From positions 620,001-684,000 of the forward strand of contig NZ_JAHZQZ020000014.1 of the NCBI RefSeq assembly GCF_019449275.2: DNA of 64,000 nucleotides, given 5' to 3'. The notes under the pieces are model-generated. The model ran no database searches and was not told where the DNA came from. It was given only the letters and a program-made list of their open reading frames with translations. Of the stretch, positions 60,914 through 64,000 are shown piece by piece. Made by a program: the position numbers and the translations under genes. How positions within the stretch are numbered: the stretch's first letter is position 1; each line of letters starts with the position of its first letter. The DNA comes from Microbacterium sp. HD4P20. Lineage in GTDB: Bacteria; Actinomycetota; Actinomycetes; Actinomycetales; Microbacteriaceae.

Positions 60914-61867
60914 TCAGGGGTTGACGATCACCGGAGTGCCGTGGGGCAGCGCGGCGAGCCGGGTGATGGCATCAGGGTCGACGCGGAGGCAGCCGTTCGA
61001 GATCGCTCCCGAGCGCTCGTCGTGGTAGTGGAAGGCCGTGACCGCGGCATCCGCTCCCCCGAAACCGTCCAGCGTCGGCGACTGCACCGACAGATACACG
61101 ATCGGGTGGCCGCGCGTGTACCCGTATTCGGGAACGACGCGCGTGGTCATGATGTAAGCGCGGCCGAGCGGTGTCGGCGTCGCAGCCGTACCCCACGCGA
61201 AGTCGTCGGCGATCCGCTCGGCGACCCCGTCGCGCACGATGTCGATGGTGCGAGCCGAGATGCTGACGACCACGCTTTCCGGCGCCGGCGCCAACTCGAC
61301 GTCCGAGACCCGCATCCATCCCGCGACCTGAGCCGCATTCCCCTGCGAGGGAACGGCTTGACGGCCGGTCAGCAGCACTTTGACCCAGTGCTCCTGCCGC
61401 TCCACGATCGGGACCGTGGTGCCGTCGTACGAGTACTCGCGCGGAAGGTAGGCCACCGGCTCGCCGAGTGGATCCGCCCACACCGGCGCGCCGACGCCGA
61501 GGGGAAGGGCGCGCTCGGCGGTGGCCGCGGCGAAGGGGGCGTCGTCGACGGGGAGCTGCGGGATCACGGCGAACACGTTCACCTGCGGCAGCGTCGACAC
61601 ATCGTACGGATTCGCGTTCTGAGGAAAGCCGGCGACAGTCGGCGTCGGCGTGACGGCGGGGGCGGGGGTGGGCGTCGTCGTGGCGGTCGAGCTCGGTGAC
61701 GGCGTCGCCGCGGCGTCCTGCGCGGGCATGCCCCGCAGCACACCGACCACGATCGCGGCGATCACGAAGACCGCTGCGCCGGCCAGGGCCCACCAGAGCG
61801 CCCGCCGGCGTCCGCCACCCGCATCGCGCTCCGCGGGGACGCCGTTCGCAATCGATTCATCCCCCAT
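60914..61867 (-). CDS. membrane-anchored L,D-transpeptidase (YkuD domain)
   Basis: A 317-residue wall enzyme that can make 3-3 cross-links. A cytoplasmic N-terminus and one signal anchor (ALWWALAGAAVFVIAAIVVGVL) are followed by a Pro/Thr-rich linker and an SH3-like/wall-spacer region. The C-terminal catalytic domain contains AFHYHDERSGAISNGCLRVD, with the nucleophile at Cys293. ATG at 61867 is chosen; the upstream ATG at 61927 adds a less typical N-terminus. Confidence 0.89.
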   Translation of the reverse strand: MGDESIANGVPAERDAGGGRRRALWWALAGAAVFVIAAIVVGVLRGMPAQDAAATPSPSSTATTTPTPAPAVTPTPTVAGFPQNANPYDVSTLPQVNVFAVIPQLPVDDAPFAAATAERALPLGVGAPVWADPLGEPVAYLPREYSYDGTTVPIVERQEHWVKVLLTGRQAVPSQGNAAQVAGWMRVSDVELAPAPESVVVSISARTIDIVRDGVAERIADDFAWGTAATPTPLGRAYIMTTRVVPEYGYTRGHPIVYLSVQSPTLDGFGGADAAVTAFHYHDERSGAISNGCLRVDPDAITRLAALPHGTPVIVNP

Positions 61868-61971
61868 GACTCCATGGTCGGTGTCGACGACGGATGCCGC
61901 AACCGCGCCAGCCCACGTGCGCAACATGTGCGGCCGCGCACTGCGAGTCCGGTTTCATCTCACCTCGGGTC

Positions 61972-61977
61972 TACGCT
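61972..61977 (+). promoter_or_regulatory. -10 hexamer of a leaderless promoter (oxidoreductase gene)
   Basis: TACGCT ends six bases before the GTG at 61984. This supports the shorter start over the ATG at 61894. Confidence 0.55.
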
Positions 61978-61983
61978 GGCGCT

Positions 61984-62697
61984 GTGGGCAGTGACGACGA
62001 GAGCATCCACGTCGTCGGAATCCTCGGCGCGGGCAGGGTGGGACTGGTCCTGGCGCGGCTGGCGGTGGATGCCGGGTACCGCGTTCTCCTCTCCGGTTCC
62101 GGCGACCCCGCGCGCATCGCCGCGCAGGTCGCGGCCCTGGGCCCGGCGGCCAGCCCCGTCGAAGCATCCGTCGCCGCACGTGGGGCGGACGTCGTCGTGC
62201 TCGCGCTTCCGCTGCCGCGGTACCGCGACCTTCCGGTCGAGGCGTTGCAGGGCACTCTCGTCATCGACGCGATGAACTATTGGTGGGAGGTCGATGGGCT
62301 GCGCGAGGACCTCGGCGATCTGCGCACCTCGACCAGCGAGATCGTGCAGCGATTCCTGACCGGCGCGCGAGTGGTGAAGGCGTTCAACCACATGGGATAC
62401 CGGGATCTGCAGGACGAGGCCCGTCCGGCCGGGACTCCCGGACGCAAAGCCATCGCGATCGCCGGGGATGACGCCGCCGACCTCGCGGCCGTCGCCGCGC
62501 TGGTGGACGACTTCGGCTTCGATCCGGTGATCTCCGGGCAGCTCGCCGACGGCATCAAGCTCGAGCCGGGAGCGGAGGCGTTCGGCGCCGACGTCGACGC
62601 CGCAGAGCTTCGCGGGATGCTCGACCGATTCGCGACGTCGCAGCGCGGACGTGTGATCGCACGCGCCCGTGGGATCAGGACGGACGCAGCCGGATGA
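61984..62697 (+). CDS. F420-dependent NADP oxidoreductase-like protein
   Basis: A 237-residue Rossmann-fold protein of the NADPH-dependent F420 reductase/NADP-oxidoreductase family. The dinucleotide motif is [22 protein letters not shown], followed by [14 protein letters not shown] and [21 protein letters not shown], the signature of this family. Whether F420 itself is the partner cannot be told from sequence. It overlaps the convergent DUF2809 gene by 23 bases at the 3' end. Confidence 0.85.
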   Translation: MGSDDESIHVVGILGAGRVGLVLARLAVDAGYRVLLSGSGDPARIAAQVAALGPAASPVEASVAARGADVVVLALPLPRYRDLPVEALQGTLVIDAMNYWWEVDGLREDLGDLRTSTSEIVQRFLTGARVVKAFNHMGYRDLQDEARPAGTPGRKAIAIAGDDAADLAAVAALVDDFGFDPVISGQLADGIKLEPGAEAFGADVDAAELRGMLDRFATSQRGRVIARARGIRTDAAG

Positions 62698-63169
62698 GCA
62701 GTCCGAGTGCGCTGTCGAGGACTGTCACCCCGATGATCGTCACGACGTAGACGACGAGGTCCCGGGCGTCGAAGACCGTGCCGAGCAGCAGCATCGCCGG
62801 TGCGAATTCCGAACCCCACGCCAATGGCAGCCCGGTGAGCTGGAACAGCTCGACGCCGATGCACCACACAGCCGCGATGCCACCGATCGCCGGCGGGGGC
62901 AGCCGCGCGGCGAGCACGACCACTGCGAGATAGGCCGCGGCCGCATAGAGCGCATCGGCAGCGATGTCGGTTGCCGCGGTGTCGGCGAGCAGACCGTGCA
63001 CCGTGAGTCCTGCCACGATCACCGCGGCGAGCAGACCTGCCGCTGAAATGCGGCGGATGCGCACGGCACGATCTCGAGGGGATGCCGGTGGGATTTCGGT
63101 CGCATGTCCGGAGTCGTCGCTGCCGGGGTCGACGCCGTCCGGCCCCGCGCCGCCGGGCTCGGCGGTCAT
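62675..63169 (-). CDS. DUF2809 family membrane protein
   Basis: A 164-residue membrane protein of unknown function. After a hydrophilic N-terminus (Pro/Gly/Asp-rich) come about four membrane segments, including [21 protein letters not shown] and [20 protein letters not shown]. The family block [25 protein letters not shown] is clear. ATG at 63169 overlaps the stop of the DNA glycosylase gene (ATGA), so the two are cotranscribed. Confidence 0.85.
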   Translation of the reverse strand: MTAEPGGAGPDGVDPGSDDSGHATEIPPASPRDRAVRIRRISAAGLLAAVIVAGLTVHGLLADTAATDIAADALYAAAAYLAVVVLAARLPPPAIGGIAAVWCIGVELFQLTGLPLAWGSEFAPAMLLLGTVFDARDLVVYVVTIIGVTVLDSALGLLIRLRPS

Positions 63170-63735
63170 GCGATGACCCCCGCCGCCTTGGCGGGGGCCG
63201 CATAGGCGGTCGCCAGCGACGCGACCGTGTCGTGTGCGTTCAGCCCGCTCGGGTTGGGCACCACCCACAGCTCCGACTCCGCGAGCGTCTCGGTCTGCCG
63301 GCCGCCGACGGCGCGCGGGCGGGCAAACCCCTGGCGGTAGGCGGTGAGTCCGACGACGGCGACCACACGCGCGCGCCAGGCCGCGGCATCCCTCGTCAGT
63401 CGCTGCGCCCCTTCGCGAAGCTCGGTCAGTTCCAGTTCGTCGGCGCGTACGGTGGCGCGGTGCACCAAGTTGGAGATGCCGATGCCGGCATCCAGCAACA
63501 TCAGTTGGTCAGCCTCGGGCATCCCATTCTCGTGGATCTGCGGCATCCGTGGGATGATCCCCGCCGCGACGAGCGCCGGGTAGAAACGGTTGCCGGGGTG
63601 GGCGAAGTGGACACCGGTGGCCGCCGTCCACAAGCCCGGATTTATGCCGACGAAGACGAGCCGGGGGCTCTCGGGTAGGAGATCGGGTACGGTGCGGCCG
63701 CGGAACGACTCGAGCTCGGCACGCGTGAAACCCAT
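63166..63735 (-). CDS. mug: G/U mismatch-specific DNA glycosylase (Mug/TDG family)
   Basis: DNA repair enzyme of 189 residues that removes uracil or thymine opposite guanine. The catalytic motif is FVGINPGLWTAATGVHFAHPGNRF, and the intercalation motif is NPSGLNAHDT. Both match the family. ATG at 63735 gives the conserved N-terminus; three more codons-worth of upstream starts are possible but unnecessary. It is coupled to the DUF2809 gene by an ATGA overlap. Confidence 0.92.
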   Translation of the reverse strand: MGFTRAELESFRGRTVPDLLPESPRLVFVGINPGLWTAATGVHFAHPGNRFYPALVAAGIIPRMPQIHENGMPEADQLMLLDAGIGISNLVHRATVRADELELTELREGAQRLTRDAAAWRARVVAVVGLTAYRQGFARPRAVGGRQTETLAESELWVVPNPSGLNAHDTVASLATAYAAPAKAAGVIA

Positions 63736-63781
63736 CGCCCCAGTGTCTCGCACGGGGGCGATGGACGCACCGTGTCGGTTC

Positions 63782-64000
63782 TCAGGGAGCTTGCGGCCCG
63801 CGCTCCTCCAGCGTGAAGTAGTTCGACGGTGACCCGTCGGCCCGCGTCGCCTGGTACGAGAAGCTCAGTCTGCGCTCGTCGAACGCGGCGAGCCATTCAT
63901 CCCACGTGATCTCACGCAGGTCACTGGTCTCGGTGTCGACGCCGAAGTCGAAGTCGAACCGCAGCGCACCGACGCCACCGGGATTGTGCGGGTCGTCGAC
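63782..64000 (-). CDS. unidentified protein, C-terminal 72 residues only (5' end beyond window)
   Basis: An open frame on the minus strand runs from the right edge to a stop at 63782. It reads VDDPHNPGGVGALRFDFDF, then LREITWDEWLAAFDERRLSFSYQ, and ends ADGSPSNYFTLEERGPQAP. The composition (acidic, no membrane segment, aromatic-rich) is that of a real coding end. The phrases ITWDEWxxxFDER and GSxSNYFxLE are familiar from short conserved hypothetical proteins, but I cannot give a function. Confidence 0.7.
   Translation of the reverse strand, partial: VDDPHNPGGVGALRFDFDFGVDTETSDLREITWDEWLAAFDERRLSFSYQATRADGSPSNYFTLEERGPQAP

Noticed and set aside
1..64000. CRISPR arrays, tRNA or rRNA genes, prophage or insertion sequences
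   Set aside because: No regularly spaced repeats, no cloverleaf-like sequences in intergenic regions and no transposase, integrase or phage structural genes were seen.

Overview
The window is a high-GC actinobacterial chromosome segment. GTG starts are frequent, genes are packed into overlapping operons, and there is no sign of plasmid, phage or insertion-sequence DNA. Gene content and order fit Microbacteriaceae, most likely Microbacterium or a close relative: a division/cell-wall (dcw) cluster headed by mraZ, a block matching the mycobacterial Rv2173-Rv2178c neighbourhood, a GarA/MerR/MerR block, and a recurrent GGATGCC word. The genus is an inference from these features, since no similarity search was possible.

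Layout. 1-8.0 kb: the dcw cluster on the minus strand, mraZ-rsmH-ftsL-ftsI-murF-mraY-murD (murD runs off the left edge), with tandem MraZ boxes before mraZ and no murE in its usual place. 8.0-14.8 kb: a DUF3040 membrane protein, a polyprenyl diphosphate synthase, an Rv2175c-like DNA-binding protein, a LysM wall hydrolase, a PASTA Ser/Thr kinase (PknL-like) and class II DAHP synthase. 14.8-19.0 kb: acyltransferase, ROK glucokinase, long-chain acyl-CoA ligase, peptide deformylase. 19.0-25.2 kb: pyruvate carboxylase flanked by two ParA/MinD-type ATPases. 25.2-27.8 kb: a long inverted repeat, a frameshifted DUF559-type gene and a trans-sulfuration PLP enzyme. 27.8-29.7 kb: garA-ftsR-mcdR-like operon. 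29.8-32.9 kb: a small orphan gene, a divergent copper pair (Cys-rich storage protein and CopC) and dihydrolipoamide dehydrogenase. 32.9-39.9 kb: CYTH protein, glycogen/maltodextrin phosphorylase behind a LacI-type operator, a secreted PL11 rhamnogalacturonan lyase behind a clear promoter, and a glutamine amidotransferase. 39.9-41.7 kb: NAD(P)H-hydrate epimerase and a YihY membrane protein.

41.9-52.3 kb is the most distinctive part: an apparently complete type IV pilus locus in a monoderm actinobacterium. It has pilA, three minor pilins, pilD, pilM, pilN, pilO, pilT and pilC in one tightly overlapping minus-strand operon, and pilB facing it on the plus strand. One minor pilin is 548 residues long, lacks Glu5 and carries a Gly-rich, bactofilin-like repeat region.

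52.5-64 kb: small DUF1905 and SRPBCC genes; a two-component system with a glycosyltransferase, divergent from an ABC transporter; aldo/keto reductase; FUSC-type membrane protein; L,D-transpeptidase; F420-type NADP oxidoreductase; DUF2809 protein; Mug-type DNA glycosylase; and the 3' end of an unidentified gene at the right edge.

Many annotated starts lie 6-7 bases after a TAnnnT -10 hexamer, which points to leaderless transcripts. Several intergenic hairpins are built from paired GGATGCC/GGCATCC words. No tRNA, rRNA, CRISPR array or transposase was seen, and no stretch above 300 bases lacks a gene.
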